Below are positions 1 to 10,163 of a DNA stretch of 64,000 bases, piece by piece. Below the pieces are notes generated by a model. That model had not been told where the DNA came from, ran no database searches, and worked only from the letters and a program-made list of their open reading frames with translations. Positions within the stretch are counted from its first letter, which is position 1; each line of letters starts with the position of its first letter. This DNA is from Metopolophium dirhodum. Its lineage: Eukaryota; Arthropoda; Insecta; Hemiptera; Aphididae. The position numbers and the translations under genes were made by a program. Location of the stretch: the NCBI RefSeq assembly GCF_019925205.1, contig NC_083560.1, positions 34,518,270 through 34,582,269 on the forward strand. Reading direction: 5' to 3'.

Positions 1-77
1 TATGAATTACTATAATACATTTTAAATTGAAAATATATATTATATTAAATAAATATGTTTGAAAAATAATTATGTAC

Positions 78-1589
78 CTCTTCATCAATAGTATGACCAT
101 TATCTTCTTGGATAGCTACATATCTATAAACAACTTCAGACAAACCAGAAGATAAATGTTTTAAATACTTATGAAAACCATTTCTAACAGCAAGGACTGC
201 AAATATTGTATTATTAACTAGTGCTGAACGAAGATCAGTCAAAGCTCCAGGTGAATGTCTTTTTTTGTCTTCATATAAATGTCGTGTAATTAAATAATCT
301 AAAATTTTAAAATCATTTTAGAATTAAAAACAACTATTTTATTATTTTTTATTTACCCAAAACTGCATCACCCCTAAACTCTAATCGTTGGTAACAATCA
401 GTTAAACAATTGGGATAATAAGAAGCATGAGTCATTGCTTGTAATAGATAACTACGATCTTGGAAACGATATCCTAAATGTTGTTCAAAAGTTTCAAATC
501 CATCCACTAACTTTGTTAATTCACCTTCAGGATCATTGACATTACGTAGCAGTGGAGAAGGTGGCGGTTTGAGATAACCTAATTTTGAATCATCTAATCT
601 ATTTAATACTTTTATGCCAAGCCAAGACATAAGTAGAAATGCACCACGAGTACCACAAGATATCAAATAAGCACCTATAAAAGAAAACATTTTAAGAAAA
701 ATTGGTGCGATTATACGGATTGATTAACTATACCAATCAAAGCTTCTACACAGTCAGCAATAATTTTATCATTAATAATTTGTTGAGTAATTGATATATT
801 AGAATTAATGACTTTAAATGCTTTTTCTAACTTATGCGGTCCAATATAACAAGGTGGTAGCCAATTACTACATGGCTCAAATTTTGTAGATATCATACGT
901 TCACCAAACATTTTTAATTTACTAAGACGATACAAATTCAAATTACTGACATGATTTGATCTAAGATCGCTCAGTATTCCTTCATGAACATTATTGTGTG
1001 TACAGTATAAGTAAGCGGTAACGGAATATTTTAAAAACGAATCTCCTATTGTTTCCAAACGTTCCAAATCAATTCCATCATTTGCATTTGATGTAGTTAG
1101 TGCTTGAAGTAAAATACTAGGACTTGGTCCTGGATGATAATTTAAGTCTGGCTGAAAATCAAAACTAAATGTTTGAGTTTGTACATCATTAACTTTATTG
1201 ATACTATCAATTGTTTTATTGTTTTTATGTATTTCATTTTTTATTCATTTATTATCTTCAGGTATAAATGAAGTATTATTTGATAAAACATTAATATCTG
1301 AAAATCCATAACTAGTGTTTGAATTTAATTCCCATGGTAATTTAAATAAAGACGAGCTATCAATATTGGAACTACTTTTTACTTCTCGATTTATAATAAT
1401 TTCATCATCTTTTTTGTAAATTAAATTTCTAATTTGTTCATCTTGTTGATTAGAATTATATTCAGTTACTGAATGAAAATTATCATTCCAGGTCCATGAA
1501 TGAGGAGTTTCATTATTTTTGATTAAAAATAATTTATTTGTTTTGGAATTATTTTTATTCACAGTTTCAGCTAAGTTTGAATAGATTGA
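78..1589 (-). pseudogene. Dcr-1: Dicer-1-like gene, RNase IIIa and IIIb exons only (5'-truncated, probably broken)
   Basis: Dicer-1 cuts pre-miRNA hairpins with paired RNase IIIa and IIIb domains. Reading leftwards, exons are about 1589-734, 674-357 and 298-78, all with GT-AG borders and matching phase. Exon one carries PGPSPSILLQALTTSNAND and ERLETIGDSFLKY, the RNase IIIa start. The join at 734/674 gives DCVEALIGAYL, the second IIIa acidic motif. The 357/298 join gives LEFRGDAVLDYLITRHLYED of RNase IIIb; family members usually read LEFLGD, so a Leu to Arg change sits in the signature. The last acidic motif and dsRBD lie left of the window. A TGA at 1245-1247 interrupts the frame in the linker before IIIa, and coding-like sequence continues upstream to 1589. 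No PAZ, platform or helicase exon is visible on this strand up to 15 kb. Aphids are known to have duplicated dcr-1; I infer a truncated paralogue. An unseen intron spanning the TGA is the main alternative. Confidence 0.8.
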
Positions 1590-1662
1590 TCAGAATGAAT
1601 TGTTTTTAAAAATATCGGTATTTTGCTTAAAGTAATTATGTTATTTGTTTTAAAATAGTTAA

Positions 1663-1678
1663 GACGTCAATTGACGTC
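1663..1678. repeat. 16-bp perfect palindrome with paired TGACGTC halves
   Basis: gacgtcaattgacgtc is its own reverse complement and contains two CRE-like TGACGTC halves. It lies just upstream of the point where Dicer-like coding sequence stops. It may be a regulatory site or a scar of the rearrangement that removed the 5' part of the gene. Confidence 0.4.
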
Positions 1679-1924
1679 CTATGTTTTTAATCAATAGAAA
1701 GCACTACCTACATTTACCTATAATTAACTACACATTTCATCATCACATACATATAGATAATATCAACATAAATTTTGTTAAAGACAGAAACAATCTATCA
1801 ATTTTTAGAAAAAAACGTCAATTATTGATGACTTTACTCTTGAAAGGGATAAGTGATTTTATAATCAATAAGTTACTGAATCGTTGGATCGTATACTTAT
1901 GTTGAAAAACAGAATATTATAAAT

Positions 1925-2140
1925 AATGGTAGACCAACTCCAAAACTTTTAGATTTAAAACCAAAAAGTAAAAGACATTTCCGGTATGTTAACTATTCAT
2001 ATTACGATTCAAATAAATGGCTATCTCGTTGTCAAAATACTTAAAAATTATACCGCTGGCCTTATATTTTATTTTCACATGAATCCAATGTTTGGAACGA
2101 TTTGAACAATTTTCATAATTTAAATCATCGTATAATTTGT
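1925..2140 (+). pseudogene. Decayed TTF/ZMYM-type zinc-finger fragment of a hAT transposase
   Basis: Frame 2 reads GRPTPKLLDLKPKSKRHFRY, then SNKWLSRCQNT, a stop, then KLYRWPYILFSHESNVWNDL. This is the layout of the TTF-type zinc finger at the N terminus of ZMYM/DUF4371-like hAT proteins (a W..GC block followed by LFC.PC.LF and W...G..DL). The expected finger cysteines read Arg and Tyr, and a stop splits the domain, so it cannot be functional. Confidence 0.55.
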
Positions 2141-2252
2141 ACATAAATTGTTATAAGTTATAAAATAAAGTTAAAAGGAATTGTATATATTTTTTACCTA
2201 TTAAATGTAGTTGACTGTAAAATTACTAATAAATTTCCAATACATTAGTTTT

Positions 2253-3625
2253 AGATTCTGAGCGAAGCGATGAATGTATTGATTTTACAATGATGTGTGT
2301 TTTTTTTTTTATTTTTGTATTTTTTGTATTTTTTGTATTTTTTTTTTTATTTTTGTGTCTGTCATCACCTTTTAGGACAGTAAAAGTGCTTGGGTTTTCT
2401 TCAATAGTAACTTTTCTGATAGGAAAGTGAATCTAGTTGGTACTTTGGGGGGTCAAAAGTAAAAATTTCCCAGTAGTTTTCACAAGCGACGTGAAAAACA
2501 AAAGAAAAATTAAGGAAAAACGGGAATTTTTACGCAAAATCTGTTTCCGAGAATCGATTATGGTTTTTGGTGTAACTCTAAAACAAATGACCGTAGGGAC
2601 ATGCAATTTTGACTGAATGTTTATATTAGCATTTTCTATACACCATAAAATTTACAAAATATTTTGACTCTTTTTGAGCCGTTTACAGTCATTGTCAGTT
2701 TTCAATTTTTTTAGTTTTTTTTTTCTATAAATATCAATAAAATTTATCTGTTGAGTAAAAAAGCTTGAAAATTTAATAGAAGGCTCCTAGGTTATTGTTT
2801 CAAAGGCAGATGAAAAAAATTAAAAATCCTTAGTCACAGTTTTTATTTATAAGCATTTAAAGTATTTTGACAAAATACGGAAAAATCACGAAAAATAGCA
2901 ATTATTTTGAGTTGAGAATTCATAAAAATTTTTCTTTTTAAATCTAAGATTTGAAAATGTAATATATGATTACTCATAAGTTTGTCTACCTCTATCAAAA
3001 AAAAAATGTCTAGAAGAAACTTAAATTAAATTTTTATGAGCGTCTGAAATTTATATTTTTACAACATTTGATATTTACTCGATTTCTCATGTAACAATTG
3101 TCTTATTTTATTGTAATTAAAAAACAAATGACTGTAATACTTGAAAATTTCACTGAATGTTTATATTAGCATTTTCTATACACCGTAAAATGTTGAAAAT
3201 ATTTTGACTGTTTTTGAGCTGTTTACGGACATTGTCAGTTTTCAATTTTTTTAGTTTTTTTTTCTATAAATATCAATAAATTTTTATTTGTTGGGTAAAA
3301 AAGCGTGAAAATTTAATATAAGGCTCCTGATATATCGTTCTAATAGCAGTTGAAAAATATTAAAAATACATAGGCACAATTTTTTTTTATAAGCATTTGA
3401 AATTCAAATTTTGACAACATTTATCAAATTTATAATTTATTAATTATTTTGTGGTTAAAAATTTATATATTATATTTCTAAATTTTTTACTTTTATGGCT
3501 AAGGATTGAAAATTTAAAACAAGGCTCCACGTAAATAGGTTATATATAAATTACTTTATTCCCAATAATATCATCAAATATACTTGGTAAAATCATAGGC
3601 TGACTGACCGTTTTCGCTCAGAATC
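2253..3625 (+). mobile_element. Non-coding repeat family A, long copy
   Basis: The element starts with gattctgagcgaagcgatg and a tacaatgatgtg block and ends with ttttcgctcagaatc, so its ends are inverted copies. Inside, the stretch from about 2581 recurs at about 3121 (offset 540 bases, including tgtttatattagcattttct), a tandem duplication. No long reading frame is present. Related copies or parts occur near 7.1, 27.4, 42.2, 44.1, 53.3 and 57.4 kb. The 130 bases after the right end (ending near gtacagcagagcgacatc) are also shared with the 7.4-7.6 kb copy, so the true element may extend to about 3750. Superfamily not assigned. Confidence 0.7.
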
Positions 3626-3841
3626 GTTTTTCTTATACAATGATATTATACCATTGAATTCAAATTTAACACCATCCATTACAGTGACCCACTTGTAACC
3701 TACTGTACAGCAGAGCGACATCTACTTATCCACCTTTTTTTTGCTTACACTTTCTTAAAACCCACGCTACGCCACTGCTGGCGATTGCCGTTTAGAGTTT
3801 CACAAAGTTCATAGTTCATACTTCATCCATACATATACAAT

Positions 3842-4614
3842 ATGGGTTACAGTAAGTCGACCGTAATATTCAATTTAAGAGGACGCTACACAGCCATTTG
3901 TTGTCTTCATCTTACAAATGCGTAACAAATTTACGCATTTACAATAGCAAATTAACGCTCAGGAGAACGAGTTTAGCTCCGTTAATCTAAAAATTAGTGT
4001 GAATCAACCTATTATGAAACTTGATGGTAAGTAGTTACATTATTTTTATTTGTATGTGTGTTGATTACGATAGTTAAATTTTTGAGTAAGTTATTTCTAT
4101 ATAATATAGCGTAAATTCAAAATGCTCATAATTCACTTAAAAACTGAACTATCGTAAAAAACACACATAAAAATACAGATACATTTTTACCATCAAGTTT
4201 CATAAAAGGTCGACTCGCTCTAATGTTTAAACTAACTGAGTTAAACGTGATCTACTGAGCATACATTTGGTATGTTATGCACTTGTAAGACTGAGACAAC
4301 AAATATCTGTGTAGCGTCCTCTTAAGTAATACTTACTTACGTTTTAATAAAACAATAATTTTTTGTTTTTATAATTTTCTCGAACAGCCATCAAATGTCG
4401 TCATCATCGAGATATCGAAGACATGGATGTCGAAGTCCGATTCGGCGACGCGGTGGTGGTGGTCAAGGAGGTAGAGATGATCCATTCTCTGAATGAACTA
4501 TTTGCAGTTCGACTCAGTTTAAAGAATATTATTCAAACACGCATTAATCAGCTTGTTACTCACATATTCTCGTTGAACGAAGAACATCCAACTATTTTAC
4601 AGCGAGTAGGTTAA
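3842..4614 (+). CDS. Small two-exon gene, 78-residue protein of unknown function
   Basis: Exon 1 is ATG GGT TAC A at 3842-3851, followed by a GTAAGT donor. Exon 2 starts at 4388 after ctcgaacag and runs to a TAA at 4612-4614. The phase matches exactly (10 + 227 bases = 79 codons). The protein begins MGYTIKCRHHRDIEDMD, has a hydrophobic valine-rich strand (DAVVVVKEV), and then an amphipathic helical half with LNELFAVRLSLKNIIQTRI. There is no signal peptide. Exon 2 is GC-richer than its surroundings. The single intron holds a complete MITE. I do not recognise the family. The tiny first exon is the weakest part; an alternative start is the ATG at 4423, giving 63 residues. Confidence 0.5.
3879..4321. 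mobile_element. MITE family B copy 1 (TTAA target, GAGGACGC ends)
   Basis: TTAA sits on both sides (3875-3878 and 4322-4325). The ends are gaggacgctacacag and the inverse ctgtgtagcgtcctc, and the inverted repeats extend well inward around the central (g)atgaaacttgatggtaag block. The element is 443 bases, non-coding, and sits in the intron of the 78-residue gene. TTAA plus a 5'-GAG end would fit Kolobok-, Sola3- or piggyBac-like groups; the sequence does not decide which. Confidence 0.85.
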
Positions 4615-5551
4615 CATAACCTAACCTATAATTTTTCATATTACCTACTTTAAATTGCACTGTCTTATAAAATATTTAATTACAAGGTATCAATTATATT
4701 TCTTATTCTTAACATTAATACTGGTGACACAAAATTAATATTATAAATATTATTACTTATTGGCTATTATGTTACTATTAACATCAGTGGTAACAGGTAG
4801 TACGTTATAAGTTGATATATTTGAATCTGCTAAAATGTAAAATGTTGGGTAGGTGTTGGGGGGTGTTAATAATTATTTATCCAGTGAATTACAATATATT
4901 ATTAAACCTAGGTTCTTTTGTATTAGGTATAAGTAAATATTAGGCTATTATTTTTTATTAATTTTAATATTGTATTATAGCATAATAAATCTTTGATATA
5001 ATATTGATTAATAGGTACATTGTAATTAAATATTGCAAATTATTTTTTAAAATTTGCAAATATTTCATTAAAATATTATAAGCTAAATATCATTAAAGGA
5101 GGACCAACTTAGTGTAGTCTCTCAATGACCTAAACTTTGTTCAATACAATGTATACTGAAAATATTTTAATTTGTAAATACTAAAAACCAAAAAATTAAT
5201 ATAATTAAACGACCATGTTCCCTGTGTATTAAACATATTAAAAATTCCAGTGCATAGATTTTTTTTTTATTAAGGTTAAATCAATAAAGTAGACTTTTAA
5301 ACCAAAATAGTAAAATTCAAAGGATAGGGACCTACATTTTTATAAGATAATACACGAGTAAACTATTTTAAAATTGTGTTAATGTAAGATAACAGCCAAA
5401 CACATATTTTTATGAATAAAAACTAAATATTGGGCCCTAAACAATATGCATTTATGGGCATAATTTTTGTATATAGAAACTTGCATAGAAGTAAAAAGGT
5501 AATAATGAAAATTGCCTAAACGAATCCTATTAGTCACCTGGTTACTGTTAA
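4615..5551. other. AT-rich intergenic stretch without recognisable content
   Basis: No conserved reading frame, RNA gene or element ends are visible. The AT level is very high with short poly-A and poly-T runs. Confidence 0.5.
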
Positions 5552-5690
5552 GAGGGCGTCACATCCACATGTTGTATTGTCTCTGTCTTACTTCTCCATA
5601 AAATACTAAATATATAAAGTATATAAAGTATAAGGTAAATTACTAAACAATATATACTATGTTAAACACCAATATAAGTAACATTTAAGA
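5552..5690. mobile_element. Partial MITE family B copy (left end only)
   Basis: TTAA at 5548-5551 is followed by gagggcgtcacatccacatg and the family's ttgtctctgtcttact block. The opposite end was not found, so it is truncated or strongly diverged. Confidence 0.5.
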
Positions 5691-5885
5691 TGGTAACCAA
5701 ACTTACACAATTTAGTATATATCAAATGGGATAGGTATTGTAGACTAAAAATTGTATGATAATAATGTGCATCGACTTATAGGTCTATGGTTGTACCTAT
5801 ATGTTATTATTTTATATTAACCATGATCTTGAGAATAGCAACATATATGCCAAATGCTTGATTGATTTAGATTATCATCCTAGAT

Positions 5886-6174
5886 CAGTGCTTTTCAAAC
5901 TGGGGGCTATGGTTATATTACTGGAGGACTGTGAAATACTTTTTATTTAAACTGTTTTACTAAGGATTTAAGAGTCAAAGAAAATAAGTTTAAAGTATTT
6001 AAAGTTTAATACTATTATAAAGTTTTTTAATAATTTATCTGTGTGAAATACAGATATAGTACATGTAATTTTAGTATATAGTTGAGAAAAAGTAATTAAT
6101 GATTTTGATTAAGGGGTCTTGACAGTTTAACATTAAATTTAGGGGCCTAGGGACCAAAAAATTGAGAAGCACTG
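5886..6174. mobile_element. hAT-type MITE
   Basis: The ends are cagtgcttttcaaac and the inverse ttgagaagcactg. They are flanked by tcctagat (5878-5885) and tcttagat (6175-6182), an 8-bp target duplication with one change. The 289-base body is non-coding. The end sequence and 8-bp duplication are typical of hAT elements. Confidence 0.8.
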
Positions 6175-6510
6175 TCTTAGATAGTTCTGTAGAATATTTA
6201 AATATATAAAATATCTATTATATACATATTTAAAATAAAAGTTAAACACGTAAAAGCATGCTTAAACTTTATTCCACTCGATAACTTGTGCCCATCTGGC
6301 TGTAAAACAATAATATTTTAACCTGAACCTTGTTCATTTTGCATTGTATTCACAAGGCCAAATAATATATTTTTCAAGACTTCTAGTATTTTGTATTTTT
6401 TTTTTAAATGGCATTTTTTGTGCCTGGTTGCAGAGGTAGATATGCTTCTCAAAACAAATTGAAACTAAGATGATAAAATCAATTTCATTATTTAAGCACC
6501 CAGCAATAAT

Positions 6511-6840
6511 AACATAAATATTTTTCTATAAGAAGTTAATATTGAAGCCATGTAAGATCCAGAATCTGAAGAATCAATTACATTAACTATTTAAATAATG
6601 TATCAATTTTAAAATTAAAATCTTATAACTTGTTTTGTTGTTTTAAAATCTCAAATAAGGGGGGAAACATTCAAGTTCTAGTTTTTGTACATATTATGTT
6701 GATAACATGATAAAGTGTATTATGTTATTTTATTTATATTAATTTTAAAATAATTATTTAAATAGTTAATGTCATTGATTATTCAGATTCTGGATCTTAC
6801 ATGGCTTCAATATTAACTTCTCATAGAAAAGTATTTATGT
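6511..6840. repeat. Foldback repeat with about 100-base arms
   Basis: The left arm (about 6511-6618) contains aagccatgtaagatccagaa; the right arm (about 6741-6840) contains its inverse ttctggatcttacatggctt and extends outward through acataaatatttttctata. The arms enclose about 120 bases. The transcript would fold into a long hairpin. It is probably a MITE; no target duplication was identified. Confidence 0.65.
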
Positions 6841-8029
6841 TTTTTCTGCCAACAACTACCTATAAAAAAATGGAATAGATATTATATATGTGATTGTCAG
6901 TAGCGCTACTTTGGCTAAAATGTTGGGGGGGAGGGGAAGTTTGAATTTTAATTATGTACTTTATTTTTTTAAACAACTTTGACTTATAAAGTTTTTTTTC
7001 TATCTTAAAAATTAGGATGACTAACTGATTGTGAGCCAAAGTTTTGGTGTATGTATGTTGTTTTTATCTAATTTTAGATTCTGAGAGGAGCGAGGAAGCT
7101 AGTGGTTTTACAATGGTGTTTATTTTTTTTTTTTTTTATATATGTTGTATACAAAATTTTTACTAGAAGAAGTGCTTCGATTTCAACATATAGTACCTTA
7201 TCTTTTAGCAAATGGGATCAAGATGGTACTTTTTTGGTCATTTTTCGATTTTCTCAATAGTTATTTAATATCACACGAAAAACTACTGACAAATTACAAA
7301 ATCTGCTAAAAATAGGATTTTAATTTTTAACGCTTTGTTTATCGCCAAAGCAACGAATAAAAAATAATAATAATATTATAATATTAATTCAATTAACAGG
7401 CTATAATAATTAATAATAACAATATAAAAAACCTAGACTGACAAACCATCTCTGATCAGAATCGTTTTTCTTGTACAATGATATTATATCATTGAATTCA
7501 AGTTTAATACAATGAACAATCCATTATACATTGACCCACTTGTAACCTACTGTACAGCAGAGTGACATCCACTTACCTGCTTTTTTTTCTAACAGTATTC
7601 AAAATTTGATGAAAATAATGTAGATGTGCTTTACTACAACTTACACTTGAGTTAACACCAGACTTGAATTTGAAAAAACATACAAAATCACACGGAACAT
7701 AGTAGAATTGTAGATAAGACCGTTAACAAATATGATAAATACAATACAAAAGTACTCAAAGTTGCTTAAAAAAAATAAAGGAATTCATATTCAAAAACAA
7801 AAATGTCAATATAAAAATTAAAAAAATCAATAAAAACAGCAGTAATGATTAATAATAATAAAAATGATAAATAAGCAATACATCTATGGACTGGTTCTCT
7901 ATATGGACCGATCATACGAATGTAGCTATGGCGATCAAGATGTTCTAGAAAAAAAATTCTATGTGTATCGATGATAAGAGTCCGATATCGCTGGTATACT
8001 GCACCCGTCACTTACTGACCGCTCAAAAT
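6841..8029. mobile_element. Intergenic; holds a deleted family A copy at about 7075-7590
   Basis: From 7075 the family A start (agattctgaga..gag, tacaatggtgt) is followed after about 350 bases by the family A right end (tctgatcagaatcg, 7454-7467) and the shared 3' flank with cctactgtacagcagagtga. The middle, including the tandem units, is missing. The rest is AT-rich and featureless. Confidence 0.6.
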
Positions 8030-8470
8030 CGATGCGGTACGTATCGATACACTCCAACGTCTTTCTTGAAATTCGGGAACGTGTTGCGCGCTGTGATGCG
8101 CAAGAAAAAACCGGTTATCGTGGTGGCTCGTCGGTGAGGCGGCAAGTGCTGTTATTTCTCGGTGGTCGCCGCTGGAGTGCAGCTAAAGAGTGCGGACATC
8201 CTGAGAGTACACGTCGTCGTGTATCGCATCGTGTGTGGGCACTTCTGGTTACGTTTACAACTGGTAATAATTATACTGTTTTAAACATTGAGCCGTAGTG
8301 TATATTAAACATACTTAAGTGTAATCAATTATATGTATTGGTACTTGCAGTTACAACTCAGTCCCGCATCATCAACAAGCGTGTGGTACACTGGTACCAC
8401 TAGTGTTTACTACGAACAGGTGAATCTGAAGGCGGGCAGACGTCTCCGGCTTCATAAAATATTTTATGTT
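8030..8470 (+). promoter_or_regulatory. GC-rich island, possible promoter and 5' exons of the MBT gene
   Basis: GC content rises sharply here against the AT-rich surroundings and CpG is frequent. A frame is open from 8032 to 8298, with a possible donor (acaactg^gtaata, 8273). A possible second exon lies at about 8351-8420 between tacttgcag and cgaacag^gtgaat. No known domain is encoded. The next coding sequence on the strand is the MBT gene at 10.1 kb, so a 5' UTR and promoter role is the simplest reading. This is inference. Confidence 0.35.
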
Positions 8471-10142
8471 TTGTACGTAGTATCAAAGCAGTCTTATACC
8501 TTGTAAGTTATAACTTATAACATTATAATATGTTAAGTATAATATTATTTCCATATAGACATTATACATGTATACTTTTCTCTATAGGATCGCGTCTGTA
8601 GTTCCAGCGGTCTGAAGTGAACAATATTTTTTGATTTTACAACAGTTCGAATTGTACATGTATATACAATATATTATATACATAATACCTATATATATTT
8701 TAATTCTTGCAGTATATAATATATATTTTAACTGAAACCACTGAACTGAATACGTGGAATTTGTATTATGTTTGGTTCTTCTACCTAGGTATGTGCAAAA
8801 TGTGCTAGAGGCGAGCTGCCATATTGTTGTGTAATTGTGCATTCCTATTTGATTTTTCACATAAATATTAAGATATGATGATAACTATTTTCAATTTTCA
8901 TAGATATAGTAACATTTCATCGCGTTTGCCATTACTCAAAATATGGTGACTTTCTATAATTCTATCAGGTAACCATCATATAGGTAATATACTCTGAGCG
9001 CCGAGGGAGATACAGAGTGTCTGTAGGAAAATAATAATTATTACATATTATATTTATAAATAATATTTGATATTTCTGATTATTATTATTTTTTATAAAT
9101 TTAATTTTTACAAAATATAATATATGGTTTCCAGAAAAAAATTAATTAACTCTTAAGTTGTGTACTTTGTGTTACTTTCATGTAACTCGGTAAGTTAGGA
9201 GTTACTTGAAATAGAAAAAGTAACTAGTTACCAATGTAGCTTAGTTAAATGTAACTTAACTTTTTAACTTGTTAATGCACAGCCTGATATTTTTAGTTAT
9301 CGATTAATTAATTACCTAATTATTTAAAATTTACAATTCATACAGCATGAATATAAATTGATTCATACAAATATAAATAGATACATTTGATATAAAGAAT
9401 TATAATATTATATTTTTGTTAAATAATATACTAGGTTGTTAGAACATTTTTAGAAGCCTGTCAAAAATTAACAAAATAATAATAGCCCTTTAAAGATAGA
9501 GACAATATAGCTATGATATTGATGAATATTTAGCTGACATTCTGCAGATGGGTATGTTTGTAAAGTTTTGAATAAGAAATACTTAAGTGTAAGCTTTATA
9601 TCTAAATAACATTTCAATTTACAATTTAGAAATCATTGAATGTTACATATTTGGTTGTTTCAAGTCATTTTATTATAATAAATTTGGTTTGACTAAGATA
9701 TACAAGTTTTTTGGTTAGTTTGTATGGATTAGATACTTGGGCTTCGTCTGGAAGTCATAAAGAAAAAAATATTATGTAGAGTTTTTATATTTTTCTAGTT
9801 AAGTAGCAACTATTACAGGTATCCAATTTATTTGGTATATAGGTTTACTACATGAAAACTTAGGAATATAAATTAAAAGTTGGGAATAATGTTGATAACC
9901 CAGAAGAAAATTGAACACCCAATATTTTACCGTCGTTTTAAGAACTACATTATTAAATCATATTTGAAATATTATTTTATTCATTTGATTAATTATTTTT
10001 TTTTAAAATGTTAAGGTTCTGATAAAAAAAATGTATGGTTGTGTTTCTTGTACCTTAAATATTTTCTCAAAAATACTAGGTATTGTAAAATATTAAAATA
10101 TGCATAATATGAATTATAAGTATTGACATTTTTTTTTAACAG
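8471..10142. other. AT-rich stretch with a fragment of repeat family C near 9.15-9.29 kb
   Basis: A run of taactta/aagtta words ending acttgttaatgcacagcctg at 9150-9290 resembles one end of the hAT element at 18.1-19.4 kb. Nothing else is recognisable; part is probably intron of the MBT gene. Confidence 0.4.
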
Positions 10143-10163
10143 TTTACGTCTTTCAGGGTTTAT

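Noticed and set aside
8582..8860. 92-codon minus-strand frame
   Set aside because: Contains AT-repeat-derived Ile/Tyr runs; no splice or domain support.
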